Shown here in pieces: positions 9,065 to 17,540 of a DNA stretch of 64,000 nucleotides. The notes under the pieces are model-generated. The model was given only the letters and a program-made list of their open reading frames with translations. It was not told the origin of the DNA and searched no databases. The stretch's first letter is position 1, and each line of letters begins with the position of its first letter. The stretch comes from Halobacillus litoralis. Its GTDB lineage: Bacteria; Bacillota; Bacilli; Bacillales; Halobacillaceae. The position numbers and the translations under genes were made by a program. The stretch lies in NCBI RefSeq assembly GCF_009856355.1, contig NZ_WMEW01000008.1, positions 62,001 to 126,000 on the forward strand, given 5' to 3'.

Positions 9065-10301
9065 CCCCGCTTCCCATCAATTGATTTACAGCTTCTGTTT
9101 TTGCCTTTTCCAGCACTTCCGCCTGTTCTTCTTCGTCAAGAGCAGGAACAAACCGCGACATCTTTCTATGTCCGTACAGCGGAGCCAGCCACGTATCTAC
9201 GGATTCATGATCAGCTTCATTTATTTTTTTCAGGAATTCACCAGTAAAATGAGGCCCGTGAAGGTCTTCTTCGTTCCAGCTTACGACCTCCGACAGCCGG
9301 ACATCCTCAATCCAAACCCAGCCCTCTTGTGTAAGGTCTTCATTTTCGTTGACGATATCTTTCCATTCATCCATGACACCTGAAGACCACCAGCGCTTCC
9401 ACTGGCTGCCACTGCCTTCAAGCGTTACAGACAGCATTACAGAAGCCCCGCTTTCTGTGATCTGACGCTTCGCATCTTCTAATACCCGCTCCAAATCATT
9501 CGGGTGTTCTAAAGAAGGAACAGGATAGGAGACACTTTCGTAAACAAAGCTGTGCAGAGGCTGGAACCTGGACTTCCACTCCCCCTCCTTTTCTTCTATC
9601 ACGTAACATCCTTTCGAGCCCTGCTCCTTCTGGGATCTGCCTTGAATATTTCCGGGATAGATAATGAGCGGGTCTGAAGACAGAACCTCCCGTTTATGGA
9701 TATGACCGAGAGCCCAGTAATCCATACCCTTGTTTTTTAATTCCTCCAATGTGAAAGGAGCATAAACATCATGATCGGTCTTCGTTTCCAGACTGCCGTG
9801 AAGCATGGCAATATGATACAGAGGATGGCCCGTCTTTTGAAACTCCCGGGCTTTATGGTCCTTCACCGCTCTTGTTTCATAGGAAAATCCATAAATATGC
9901 GCCAGCCGCTCTCCCTCCTTATAAAAAGGAAACGCCTGGACCTCTTCGCTCTGAAAAACGTGTACGTTCTCCGGAAAGGAGACCGCATGCTCCGCCCCTC
10001 CCGTAAAATCATGATTACCAAAGCTGACATAGACTTGAATGTCATGCTTCTGCAGCTTCTCAAACCCACGACGTACATGGACCTGGGCTTTCAGACTGCG
10101 CAGTTCCTCATGATAGACATCCCCGGCGATCAGGAGAAAATCCGCCTGTTCGTTTATGCACACTTGAATCAGACGATCGAAAGCTTCAAAGGTCCCTGCC
10201 CGCAGCCGTTCAAGCAGTTCCTCCGGCAAATGTCCCTTCGTCTTAAACAAGCTGTCCATATGCAGATCTGCGCTGTGAACAAATGTAATCCCATTCCCCA
10301 T
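9042..10301 (-). CDS. yhaO: YhaO-like metallophosphoesterase DNA repair exonuclease
   Basis: Calcineurin-type nuclease of 419 residues, the partner of YhaN as Mre11/SbcD is of Rad50/SbcC. The metal-binding motifs are in order: HSADLHMD (about 9-16), GDVYHEE (about 60), GNHDFTGG (about 95), LHGSLE (about 168) and GHIHKRE (about 198). The C-terminal part is the variable capping region. ATG 10301 follows AAGGAGCG. First gene of the yhaO-yhaN operon. Confidence 0.9.
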   Translation of the reverse strand: MGNGITFVHSADLHMDSLFKTKGHLPEELLERLRAGTFEAFDRLIQVCINEQADFLLIAGDVYHEELRSLKAQVHVRRGFEKLQKHDIQVYVSFGNHDFTGGAEHAVSFPENVHVFQSEEVQAFPFYKEGERLAHIYGFSYETRAVKDHKAREFQKTGHPLYHIAMLHGSLETKTDHDVYAPFTLEELKNKGMDYWALGHIHKREVLSSDPLIIYPGNIQGRSQKEQGSKGCYVIEEKEGEWKSRFQPLHSFVYESVSYPVPSLEHPNDLERVLEDAKRQITESGASVMLSVTLEGSGSQWKRWWSSGVMDEWKDIVNENEDLTQEGWVWIEDVRLSEVVSWNEEDLHGPHFTGEFLKKINEADHESVDTWLAPLYGHRKMSRFVPALDEEEQAEVLEKAKTEAVNQLMGSGDDGFDHS

Positions 10302-10380
10302 ATCTTCCGCTCCTTCTTTCCACCTTTTCTTTATTTTAACAAAGCCTCACAGCGAATGCACGTTCGCTTTTGAGCGTGTG

Positions 10381-10410
10381 AATAAAAAAAGACCGCCCTG
10401 CCAAGGGCGG
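10381..10410 (-). terminator. Terminator of the yhaQ-yhaP operon
   Basis: Minus-strand stem CCGCCCT/AGGGCGG with a 4-base loop, then TCTTTTTTT. Confidence 0.88.
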
Positions 10411-10416
10411 AATCAT

Positions 10417-11676
10417 TCAGGAAGATTTCTCTTTTTTCGAAAGCTGCAGAGCTGCTTTCAGATCCTTTAAGGAGGAGGATTTTCCGTAAAGGAGAACGCC
10501 TCCTCTGTAAATTCTTGCTCCGATCCATCCGAGCAGCGCAATCGAACCGACCAGCACAGCTAAGGAGAGGGAAACCTCCCATATCGGCACATCCAGCATG
10601 CCGACTCTCAGGAACATAATCAACGGTGTGAAAAATGGGAAGTAAGAACTGATGGTAATAAAAGCCGAATCCGGAGAAGCAAGCCCGAACATCGCAATCA
10701 TAAAAGCAGCCACGATGAGCATGACCATCGGAGCGGTCATCTGCTGGGCATCCTCCAGGCGGCTTACGAGAGATCCGAGCGTCGCTGCAAGAGTCGCAAA
10801 CAGCAGGTATCCCAGCAGGAAAAATACAACGGCATAAATGATGGTCGAAGGTTGAATCTCGGTCAGCCCCAGTCCTCCTATAAACGAAGCACTTCCCGCC
10901 TCTACGCTGCGCTGGATGCTGAAGTACCCCACCGACAGGAAGATGGCAAACTGGGTCAACCCTACGAGTGCGATGCCGATAATTTTAGCGAACATCTGGG
11001 AAACCGGAGACACGCTGGAAATTAAGATTTCCATCACCCGGCTGGATTTCTCCGTCGCTACTTCCGTTGAAATCATCTGACCGTACATGATAACGGCAAA
11101 GTACATAAAGAACAGCATGATGTATACGATTCCGCGCGTCTGGTTAAGTTCTTCAGCCGATTTCGCCCGTTCCTCAAGGGCTTGCAGCTCAAACGACACC
11201 GGAGCTGATATCTGCTGCAGCGTTTCCGGAGCTACGCCTGCCTCTTCGGTCACCTGCTCAATCTTCACCTGCTGCAGCGCCTGCCGGACAGGCTCACTTG
11301 CTTCTATGTTCGCAATCTGGTTGGCATAATACGTTGCTTCCGGGAGCTCCCCGGTTCCTGACCGGATGTCTACCACAGCTTCGTATTTTCCATCTTCAAC
11401 CTCCTGTTTCGCCTCCTCCAGTGTCCCTTCATAAACTTCCGCCACGGCTGCGTCACTGGAAGCGAGGCTCCTTTCGAAAGCCGCCGTCCACGTTTCACTT
11501 TCGGAAAGAACAGCGATTCGATTTTCATCTTCTTCCCCGCTGAACATCTCAATGAAAGTTTGAAGATTCGATACAGCGAAAATAAACACGAGCATAATGA
11601 GCGTCGTAATCACAAAGGATTTAGATTTCACCCTGTTTTTATATGTATGGCCCATCATAATGAAAAATTTATTCAT
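10417..11676 (-). CDS. yhaP: YhaP-like ABC-2 type transporter permease
   Basis: Membrane subunit of an ABC exporter, 419 residues from ATG 11676. One N-terminal membrane helix is followed by a large extracytoplasmic domain (about 45-170) and five or six C-terminal helices (about 175-390), the ABC-2/NatB layout. The start lies inside the yhaQ stop (ATGAATAA), with AGGGG upstream; a longer frame from 11697 has no better site. B. subtilis YhaP has the same length and neighbour. Substrate unknown; the relative NatAB exports sodium, which would suit a halophile (inference only). Confidence 0.85.
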   Translation of the reverse strand: MNKFFIMMGHTYKNRVKSKSFVITTLIMLVFIFAVSNLQTFIEMFSGEEDENRIAVLSESETWTAAFERSLASSDAAVAEVYEGTLEEAKQEVEDGKYEAVVDIRSGTGELPEATYYANQIANIEASEPVRQALQQVKIEQVTEEAGVAPETLQQISAPVSFELQALEERAKSAEELNQTRGIVYIMLFFMYFAVIMYGQMISTEVATEKSSRVMEILISSVSPVSQMFAKIIGIALVGLTQFAIFLSVGYFSIQRSVEAGSASFIGGLGLTEIQPSTIIYAVVFFLLGYLLFATLAATLGSLVSRLEDAQQMTAPMVMLIVAAFMIAMFGLASPDSAFITISSYFPFFTPLIMFLRVGMLDVPIWEVSLSLAVLVGSIALLGWIGARIYRGGVLLYGKSSSLKDLKAALQLSKKEKSS

Positions 11677-12568
11677 ACGAAGCCCCTGCCTTTTCAATAA
11701 AGATATCGTTCAGTGTTGGTTCTTCCAAGTCAAACGTACGGACAAACCCTCTTCCATGAAGCGATTCGAAAATATCCCCGGCTGCCTCTTCCCCAGTGAT
11801 TTGAAGTTCACAGCCTTCAGCCAGCGGCTTATACTTGGTCACACCATTGAAAGACCGTAAATAGGATGTATCGAAATCTGCATGAATGCGGATATTCTTC
11901 TTTCCAAATGACCGCTTGATTTCCTTCAGCCTGCCATGTACGACCGGTGCTCCATGATGAAGGATGCAGAGGCTTTCGCACAGTTCTTCCACATGCTCCA
12001 TACGGTGGGAGGAAAACACAATGGATGTCCCCGCTTCCTTCAATCCTACGACCGCATCCTTCAACATTTCTACATTGACAGGATCCAGCCCGGAAAACGG
12101 CTCATCCAGAATAAGCAGCTTCGGCTTATGAAGCACAGCCGATATGAATTGAATCTTCTGCTGATTCCCTTTCGACAGCTCTTCCACCTTTTTCTGTTTA
12201 TACTCCGGTACTTTAAAACGTTCCAGCCAGTGATCGATTTCATTTACTGCATCCTTCTTAGACATCCCGCGGAGCTTAGCCAGGTACACAAGCTGCTCTT
12301 TCACCTTCAGTTTCGGATACAGTCCCCGTTCTTCAGGAAGATATCCAATCAAATGACTTTCTCCATAGCCAATAGGGCCCTGATTCCACGAAATAGCGCC
12401 CTCTGTCTGGTCCAACAGGCCGAGGATCATGCGGAACGTCGTCGTCTTTCCCGCTCCGTTCGCTCCAAGAAAGCCGAAAATCTGTTGTTCAGGTATTTCA
12501 ATCGATAAATGGTCCACAGCTGTAAACGAGCCGAACTTCTTTGTTACATTCTCCAACCGCAAGGTCAT
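11669..12568 (-). CDS. yhaQ: YhaQ-like ABC transporter ATP-binding protein
   Basis: ATPase of 299 residues paired with YhaP. Walker A is GANGAGKTTT (about 34-43), the signature is ELSKGNQQKIQF (about 134-145) and Walker B LLILDEPFSGLD follows near 153-164. The C-terminal 80 residues form the extra domain common in NatA-like exporters. First gene of a two-gene operon; its stop overlaps the yhaP start by 8 bases. Confidence 0.9.
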   Translation of the reverse strand: MTLRLENVTKKFGSFTAVDHLSIEIPEQQIFGFLGANGAGKTTTFRMILGLLDQTEGAISWNQGPIGYGESHLIGYLPEERGLYPKLKVKEQLVYLAKLRGMSKKDAVNEIDHWLERFKVPEYKQKKVEELSKGNQQKIQFISAVLHKPKLLILDEPFSGLDPVNVEMLKDAVVGLKEAGTSIVFSSHRMEHVEELCESLCILHHGAPVVHGRLKEIKRSFGKKNIRIHADFDTSYLRSFNGVTKYKPLAEGCELQITGEEAAGDIFESLHGRGFVRTFDLEEPTLNDIFIEKAGASYE

Positions 12569-12734
12569 TTCCGTAACCTCCCCTTTCCTTTTATCTTACG
12601 GATCTGTCTACTCAGAAGTTTCAATTTATTTACAAATTGGCTCTGTTATTGCTTGGTGTTGTTATTTAGCATGTGAGCTCAGATCACCCCTTTCTGTCAT
12701 GGGATTTGGATGAGGCGGCCTTGGGAATGACTCC

Positions 12735-12767
12735 CTTTCCGCGGGGTACCGCGAGCCCCGCGGAAAG
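12735..12767. repeat. GC-rich palindrome in a 415-bp gene-free region
   Basis: Perfect 12-bp arms (CTTTCCGCGGGG and its complement) around a 9-base loop, inside 12569-12984, which holds no convincing gene. Related GC-rich inverted sequences with a CCGCGGAAAG core occur in the repeat region at 33.7 kb, so this is probably a dispersed intergenic element. It has no T-run and is not an ordinary terminator. Confidence 0.55.
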
Positions 12768-12984
12768 CGGACGGTTTTCCCTGCCATCCCATGCCCTGAG
12801 TAAACAACGGACCGGACCCCTGATTCCAGACGGAGGCGATTTAGTAATCGTTTAAAATATCAACCACAGACTTTAACAGAGCTTACAAATTAAAAATGCA
12901 GAAACTTGAAGCTTCTTGCAGGAATTCCGCCTTCAAATGACAAATGTAATAAAATGAACAACTATTCATTTGAGGGGGACATCC

Positions 12985-13170
12985 ATGAAACGCTACTACT
13001 TAACCGTATTCGAAAAAGACGGAACGAATGTACTTGATGAGAACTTTGAAGCTGAACATGATGAGGAAGCGAAAAAAATAGGGACGGCCAAACTGACGGA
13101 GCATGGGTACAGTGAGTTTACCCACCGCTGTGTATCTCCTGATGGACGGCTGGTTCTTTTCCACCGCTGA
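12985..13170 (+). CDS. YhzC-like small protein
   Basis: Sixty-one-residue soluble protein (MKRYYLTVFEKDGTNVLDEN-type start, ending RLVLFHR). It resembles B. subtilis YhzC as far as I can judge by eye. ATG 12985 is chosen over an in-frame ATG at 12970 because GAGGGGG lies six bases before 12985. A bidirectional terminator follows directly. Function unknown. Confidence 0.65.
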   Translation: MKRYYLTVFEKDGTNVLDENFEAEHDEEAKKIGTAKLTEHGYSEFTHRCVSPDGRLVLFHR

Positions 13171-13202
13171 AAAGAGCCGCGCTTATCAAGCGCGGCTCTT
13201 CA
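13171..13202. terminator. Bidirectional terminator between the yhzC-like gene and yhaR
   Basis: Stem AAGAGCCGCGCTT with a perfect complement and a 3-base loop. Confidence 0.87.
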
Positions 13203-13203
13203 T

Positions 13204-13974
13204 TCATTTTCCATGAAATTTCGGAGTTCTTTTTTCCATGAAGGCCTGCACACCTTCCCTATGATCCTCTGTGTGTCTCAACTTCCACTGTGTTTCCCTT
13301 TCTTCTGTAAGGTAGGCTTGAAGCTTCTGCAGCCCATATTTATGATAAATATCCTTCGTCGCAATCATGGATCGGAGCGGCCTCCGGCTCCAATATTCAG
13401 CAAGGTTCCGTGCTTCCTGCTGAACCGGCCCTTCAACAACCTGGTCAATCAGCTTGTATTCATAAGCCTCGGAAGCGGACATCTGCTCCCCCTTCCAGGT
13501 AAAGTGTTTGGCCTGATGGGTGCCCAGCCTTTCCTGAAGCCAGAAGTGACCTCCCCCGTCCGGCGCGAGTCCGATGCCGATAAAATTCATCGACAACCGG
13601 CTCCCTGCTTCTGCCATCACATAATCCGCTGATAAGGCAATACTCAGTCCAAGTCCCACGACAGGCCCATGAACAGCCGCAATCACAACTTTCGGCATTG
13701 TATAAAAGGACTTCACGATATATTCAATATCGTCCATCACCTGGTCGTATATGTCACGGTCAGCCGCTGCCTGCATCATAGCAAGGTCCCCACCGGCACA
13801 AAAGCCGTCCCCGTTTCCCGATAATACGACAACCTGTGCCTCTGAATGCTGCACCTGATCGAGAACGTAGGCAAATTCAGCCAGCTGTTCCGTTCCGAGC
13901 GCATTGTATTTTTCTCCACGGTCCAACGTAATGTGCACAACATTATCCTGTTCTTCAACTTTAACGTGGCCCAT
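13204..13974 (-). CDS. yhaR: Enoyl-CoA hydratase/isomerase family protein (YhaR-like)
   Basis: Crotonase-fold protein of 256 residues, expected to act on acyl-CoA thioesters. The oxyanion-hole sequences GDGFCAGGDL (about 55-64) and AAVHGPVVGLGLSIALSADYV (about 98-118, shown in family form) are present, as is the LSMNFIGIGLAPDGGG segment. Length and position match YhaR of B. subtilis. ATG 13974 has AGGGGGAG upstream. Exact substrate unknown. Confidence 0.85.
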   Translation of the reverse strand: MGHVKVEEQDNVVHITLDRGEKYNALGTEQLAEFAYVLDQVQHSEAQVVVLSGNGDGFCAGGDLAMMQAAADRDIYDQVMDDIEYIVKSFYTMPKVVIAAVHGPVVGLGLSIALSADYVMAEAGSRLSMNFIGIGLAPDGGGHFWLQERLGTHQAKHFTWKGEQMSASEAYEYKLIDQVVEGPVQQEARNLAEYWSRRPLRSMIATKDIYHKYGLQKLQAYLTEERETQWKLRHTEDHREGVQAFMEKRTPKFHGK

Positions 13975-14106
13975 ATTTCTCCCCCTGGATTCAATAATGT
14001 CTTCTATTCGTTACATTTCGCCGGGGCGCCTGTCTTCTCCTGCAAAGGTCGACAATATTCCATCAGATTGTCAGAAAAGCCCGGCGGGGAAAGGACATGC
14101 ACGGCA

Positions 14107-14147
14107 TAAAAAAAGCCTGCAGAAAAACACAAGGTTTCTCTGCAGGC
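14107..14147 (-). terminator. Terminator hairpin downstream of yheA (repeat-family copy)
   Basis: Minus-strand RNA: GCCTGCAGAGAAACC arm, short loop, GTTTTTCTGCAGGC arm, then seven U residues. One member of four related hairpins (others at 23618, 33819 and 62477). Confidence 0.85.
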
Positions 14148-14178
14148 GGAGATCACCGCGAAACGGTGGTCTGTTGTA

Positions 14179-14538
14179 TTACTGCTGCGGCTCTTCCGGG
14201 TTACCGTAAAGCTCTTCCAGCGGTTTTGTAATAATGCGGCTGATATCATTGATGACCGTGTTCAGGCGCTGTTCTTCTTCCATCAGCTTGGAAATCTGTG
14301 GGTGCTGCTGTACAAGTTCTACCACTTTACGAGCCTGCTCCACTTCTTCTTCAGAGATTTCCTCTCCCTGCATCTGCTTTTGTTGAAGCGTCATCTGTGT
14401 CTGACGGAAATCATCAAACATTGTTTTCGCTGCTTCATCATTCATAACCGCTTCATAAGCTTCTTTCAAGCTCGTGAATTCTTCACTGTTGCGGATTGCT
14501 TTTTCCAAATCATAAGCGTAATCGTATAGGTTTGCCAT
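14179..14538 (-). CDS. yheA: YheA family protein (UPF0342)
   Basis: All-helical protein of 119 residues belonging to the YlbF/YmcA/YheA group. The recognisable segments are NLYDYAYDLEKAIRNSEEF and ARKVVELVQQHPQISKLM. Relatives YlbF and YmcA form an RNA-processing accessory complex; YheA itself has no settled role. ATG 14538 is preferred over an upstream start because AGGAGGGC lies just before it. It follows yheB in the same direction, as in B. subtilis. Confidence 0.9.
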   Translation of the reverse strand: MANLYDYAYDLEKAIRNSEEFTSLKEAYEAVMNDEAAKTMFDDFRQTQMTLQQKQMQGEEISEEEVEQARKVVELVQQHPQISKLMEEEQRLNTVINDISRIITKPLEELYGNPEEPQQ

Positions 14539-14623
14539 AAAATAAGCCCTCCTGTAATTTCGTACTTCTAACATTCCTACCCCACTATAACAGACTCACT
14601 GAAGTCTGTATAGGAATAGGGGT

Positions 14624-15760
14624 TCATCCGATCACCATGACGAGAACTGCCTGCAGCAGCCCAATCAAACCACCGAGGAGAGCCCCTAGATACGTGATCA
14701 TCTTGAATTCCCTTCTGGAGATGCCCAGAACCATTTCTTCCAGACGATCCACCTGGAAAGCCTCCACTTCCTCCTGGACGACTTCCGCCAGCCTAACAGA
14801 CTGTATCATTCCTTCCACCTTATCAGAAATAACGTCGACGGCTTTGTTAATCAGGACAGGCACCCATTGTTTGGTCACCTTATCCTGAATAGGTGCGGTC
14901 CAGTCTGCAACCGATCGCCCCAGCCATTGATCGAAGGGAAGAGCTTCTGCCGTCGTCCGGCCGATCATGCGGCCGATTTCATCAGATCCGATTCGTTCCT
15001 CCACCGATTCGAGCGGCATATCAAGCCATTTGTCTTTCTCTGCGTGAAGCATCGTCTTCAACCATTCACTCATTTCCTTATCAGACACATACTTCAGCAG
15101 AATTGGATAGAGACGTTCAGTCAGCCCGTCCGGTCCAAGGAAAGAGGAAATCATACTGCCTAAAAACCCTTGGTTGTCCATGTAATGATCAATCAGGGCG
15201 GAAACTTTCTCTCTTCCTTCTGTACTCCGGAAGTAATTCTCGATACTTTTTTGGATGTGCTCTGCTGCCTGGTCCACGCCGTTATCCACTTTCGTCGTCC
15301 ATTCCGGCGTCAGCAGTTCCCTGATTTCCTGTTGTCTGTACTCATGCATAAGCTTGTGATACCGTTGTTCGATCCAAACAGCCGTCTTTGTTCTCATTTC
15401 CTCCGAAGAAACATCCATTTGGAAATCCTGCAGGAGCGATTGGACGGTTTTATCCTGCTTCAGCCATCTTTCCGCCTCTCCTTCAGCCCAGGAGGTCATC
15501 TGTGAAACAAAAGCAGGTTCTGTCAGTTTCCGACGGATCCCCTCAGGTGTGAGCAGGTGATTAACGACCATCTTCCCGAGCTGCCGGGCTAATTCATTTT
15601 GTCGTTTAGGAATAAGTCCCGGCGTGAATGGTACCCGGAATTTCCCTATATATATGGCACGGTAAGGACGGAAAAGCATCTTAATCGCAAGCGAGTTCGT
15701 CACTCCACCGATCAAGGCCCCGATCCCCATCATTAAAAGAATTAGAACTATTGGGTGCAT
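14624..15760 (-). CDS. yheB: YheB-like DUF445 (UPF0754) membrane protein
   Basis: Protein of 378 residues with membrane segments at both ends (about 2-24 and 355-377) and a long amphipathic helical middle. The conserved N-terminal block GGVTNSLAIKMLFRP followed by PGLIPKRQNELA is diagnostic of the UPF0754 family. ATG 15760 follows AAAGAGG. In B. subtilis yheB and yheA are neighbours. Role unknown. Confidence 0.9.
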   Translation of the reverse strand: MHPIVLILLMMGIGALIGGVTNSLAIKMLFRPYRAIYIGKFRVPFTPGLIPKRQNELARQLGKMVVNHLLTPEGIRRKLTEPAFVSQMTSWAEGEAERWLKQDKTVQSLLQDFQMDVSSEEMRTKTAVWIEQRYHKLMHEYRQQEIRELLTPEWTTKVDNGVDQAAEHIQKSIENYFRSTEGREKVSALIDHYMDNQGFLGSMISSFLGPDGLTERLYPILLKYVSDKEMSEWLKTMLHAEKDKWLDMPLESVEERIGSDEIGRMIGRTTAEALPFDQWLGRSVADWTAPIQDKVTKQWVPVLINKAVDVISDKVEGMIQSVRLAEVVQEEVEAFQVDRLEEMVLGISRREFKMITYLGALLGGLIGLLQAVLVMVIG

Positions 15761-15898
15761 CGTACAACCTCTTTCTATCGTAGTGTACCAAGTATAATGG
15801 AAAAACGTGGCGTATGCCAAACGAGAGAAATGAAAAAATATCTGTTCTCATGATTCCTCTTCAAACGGGTCACCCTATGAAGGAAGGAGGTGATTGTC

Positions 15899-16081
15899 AT
15901 GAAGGACGAAAAGAGGAAGGCAGCAGAAGGAAAAGATCAGTTCGAACTGGATATTGATCGGATGATTAACGAAGGAATGGCCGGCGGGACTGTGGCACCG
16001 GTTTACGGAAGGGAACAAATCGGAGAGGCCCATGAAATTCCCACTCAGCACAACCGGAAACAGGATCCTGGAGAAAAATAA
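15899..16081 (+). CDS. Hypothetical small polar protein
   Basis: Sixty residues, rich in charged amino acids, with no membrane segment or known motif. The Shine-Dalgarno AGGAGGTGAT lies 6 bases before ATG 15899, and a strong bidirectional terminator begins at the stop, so expression is likely. Divergent from yheB and convergent with the CsoR-type gene. I do not recognise the family. Confidence 0.6.
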   Translation: MKDEKRKAAEGKDQFELDIDRMINEGMAGGTVAPVYGREQIGEAHEIPTQHNRKQDPGEK

Positions 16082-16127
16082 AAAAGCTGTCTCTGATGGA
16101 CCTTCATCCAACAGAGACAGCTTTTTT
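16080..16127. terminator. Bidirectional terminator
   Basis: Stem AAAAAAGCTGTCTCT/AGAGACAGCTTTTTT with an 18-base loop. Serves the small gene and the convergent CsoR-type gene. Confidence 0.88.
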
Positions 16128-16408
16128 CAGCGGCTTTTTACAATCATCTGCACAGCTTCATTGATCAAATCTTCAGCAGATTCTCCTTCATCGTGTGCAA
16201 CGCGGATACATTCCTCAAGGTTTTTGGCTACAATATAACCAATAGCCCGGTCCATCGCTGAACGTGCCGCTGACAGCTGGGTGATGACATCTTTACAGTC
16301 TTTTTCCTCATCCATCATTTTAAGGACACCCCGCACCTGGCCTTCGACGCGTTTTAACCGGTTTTTCGTTTCCTGTCCGTATATACTTTGTTCCTTTACG
16401 TGTTCCAC
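16127..16408 (-). CDS. CsoR/CstR-family sulfur- or metal-sensing repressor
   Basis: Ninety-three-residue helical repressor of the DUF156 (CsoR/RcnR/CstR) family: RLKRVEGQVRGVLKMMDEE, then Cys38, and NLEECIRVAHDEG. The copper-sensing CsoR triad is Cys-His-Cys. Here the positions are Cys38, Asn63 and Cys67, so the His ligand is absent. That pattern fits the persulfide-sensing CstR branch better than copper sensing. No rhodanese or copper ATPase gene is next to it. GTG 16408 is preceded by GGGGGGAA. Confidence 0.85.
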   Translation of the reverse strand: MEHVKEQSIYGQETKNRLKRVEGQVRGVLKMMDEEKDCKDVITQLSAARSAMDRAIGYIVAKNLEECIRVAHDEGESAEDLINEAVQMIVKSR

Positions 16409-16458
16409 AGCGTTCCCCCCTCTCCTTCTGACGTATCATGTATAGAGATCAATGGACT

Positions 16459-16488
16459 TTGCGGATTTCTACATTGTATAACTATAAT
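16459..16488 (+). promoter_or_regulatory. Predicted sigma-A promoter of the PucR-type gene
   Basis: TTGCGG and a perfect TATAAT separated by 18 bases, about 30 bases before the start codon. Confidence 0.6.
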
Positions 16489-16519
16489 AGTAAATATCCT
16501 AGTAAAAAGGAAGAGATTC

Positions 16520-17416
16520 ATGTCTGTCATTCATCAACTCCAGCACATCTACCCCTCCCTGAGGGTGATCACCGAAACAGAAGCCGGCGATACAGACCAG
16601 TGGGACTACTTCCTGTCGCCGGAAGAAGAAATCATAGCCATTCCTAAAACAGAAAGGAACAAGCAGGAATTGGAACTGTTATCCATCTTCCTCAGCCCTT
16701 TTGAAGGACATTCCGTTACCTGCACGGAAAGGGAAGCAGCCTGGAAGGACCTTGTCCGGACAGGCGAGCTGAAACCAGGGGTCTCCTGGCCGCTGTCCTA
16801 CCGTTTCATCCTATTTACGTTTGATGACTCTTCGACAGAAAAAAGCACGATAAAAGAAGCGCTTCAGTCTCTATTCCCTGAACGCATGCCTCTCCTCTGG
16901 CAGTCGGACAGGTCTGGTTACATTGTCGAGGAGATCTTTTCAGACGATCAGGATGTCCTTACATTCGAAGGCATTCCGGATGTCCTCATGAGTGACTTTT
17001 ATACAAACATTCAGTTCTTCACCAGTCATTTCAGTTCCCATTTACAAGAAGCCGGGGCCATTTTGGAATGGGCGTTGAAGGGAGCGGATCTGGCAGATCG
17101 ATATCACCTGCCCGGTGTGGTCTCCTACAAGGATATTATTCCCTATTTCTACGTCGACGATCTTCCCGACACCGATTGGCACCAGATTGAGCAGTCGATC
17201 TTCCAGGAGGTGCTGGAAGACAAGGACCTGCTCCAGACCATCAAGGTTTTCCTTGAATCCGGATCCAATACGTCCCTGGCAGCGAAAAGGCTTTATATGC
17301 ACCGGAACAGCCTGCAGTACCGTGTCGATAAGTTCATTGAAAAAACGGATCTGGATATAAAAAATTTCAAAGGGGCGGTCATCACCTACCTCGCCCTTTT
17401 ACATCTACAGCTGTAA
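16520..17416 (+). CDS. PucR/CdaR-type helix-turn-helix regulator (YxkF-like)
   Basis: Regulator of 298 residues whose last 60 residues carry the PucR C-terminal helix-turn-helix: FLESGSNTSLAAKRLYMHRN followed by SLQYRVDKFIEKT. The N-terminal 230 residues are a divergent sensory part without recognised domains. In B. subtilis yxkF stands directly before msmX, the same arrangement as here. ATG 16520 follows AAAAAGGAAG; the open frame upstream runs through the promoter and is not coding. It probably regulates msmX through the palindrome at 17421, which is inference. Confidence 0.82.
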   Translation: MSVIHQLQHIYPSLRVITETEAGDTDQWDYFLSPEEEIIAIPKTERNKQELELLSIFLSPFEGHSVTCTEREAAWKDLVRTGELKPGVSWPLSYRFILFTFDDSSTEKSTIKEALQSLFPERMPLLWQSDRSGYIVEEIFSDDQDVLTFEGIPDVLMSDFYTNIQFFTSHFSSHLQEAGAILEWALKGADLADRYHLPGVVSYKDIIPYFYVDDLPDTDWHQIEQSIFQEVLEDKDLLQTIKVFLESGSNTSLAAKRLYMHRNSLQYRVDKFIEKTDLDIKNFKGAVITYLALLHLQL

Positions 17417-17420
17417 ATTC

Positions 17421-17465
17421 GACAAAGTGCACAAACTCACACCTGTGAGCTTTGTGCACTTTGTC
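17421..17465. promoter_or_regulatory. 45-bp palindrome abutting the msmX promoter
   Basis: Arms of 19 and 20 bases (GACAAAGTGCACAAACTCA pairing with the other arm, which carries one extra base). Each arm contains a GTGCAC core; the two cores lie 27 bp apart. It ends 2 bases before the predicted -35 element. The following sequence, CATTTACCG, lacks a T-run, so an operator is more likely than a terminator. Confidence 0.6.
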
Positions 17466-17467
17466 CA

Positions 17468-17521
17468 TTTACCGTTTTCAGAAACTTCGGTACACTGAAA
17501 CCAGTTAAGAAAGCGATTACA
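17468..17521 (+). promoter_or_regulatory. Predicted msmX promoter with cre-like site
   Basis: TTTACC (17468-17473), a 17-base spacer and TACACT (17491-17496). A cre-like sequence AAGAAAGCGATTACA lies at 17507-17521 and differs from the usual CcpA consensus (WTGNAARCGNWNNCW) at one position. Placement just after the transcription start would suit CcpA repression. Confidence 0.55.
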
Positions 17522-17540
17522 AAAACAGGGGGATTTTCCA

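Noticed and set aside
10331-10582. 83-codon minus-strand frame at the end of yhaP
   Set aside because: Lies in another frame of yhaP and its terminator; Cys/Arg-rich shadow.
16388-16519. Longer start of the PucR-type regulator
   Set aside because: The extra frame covers the promoter TTGCGG-18-TATAAT and overlaps the start of the divergent CsoR-type gene.
17421-17465. Palindrome as a plain terminator of the PucR-type gene
   Set aside because: No T-run on either strand and it abuts a -35 element; kept as a candidate operator instead.
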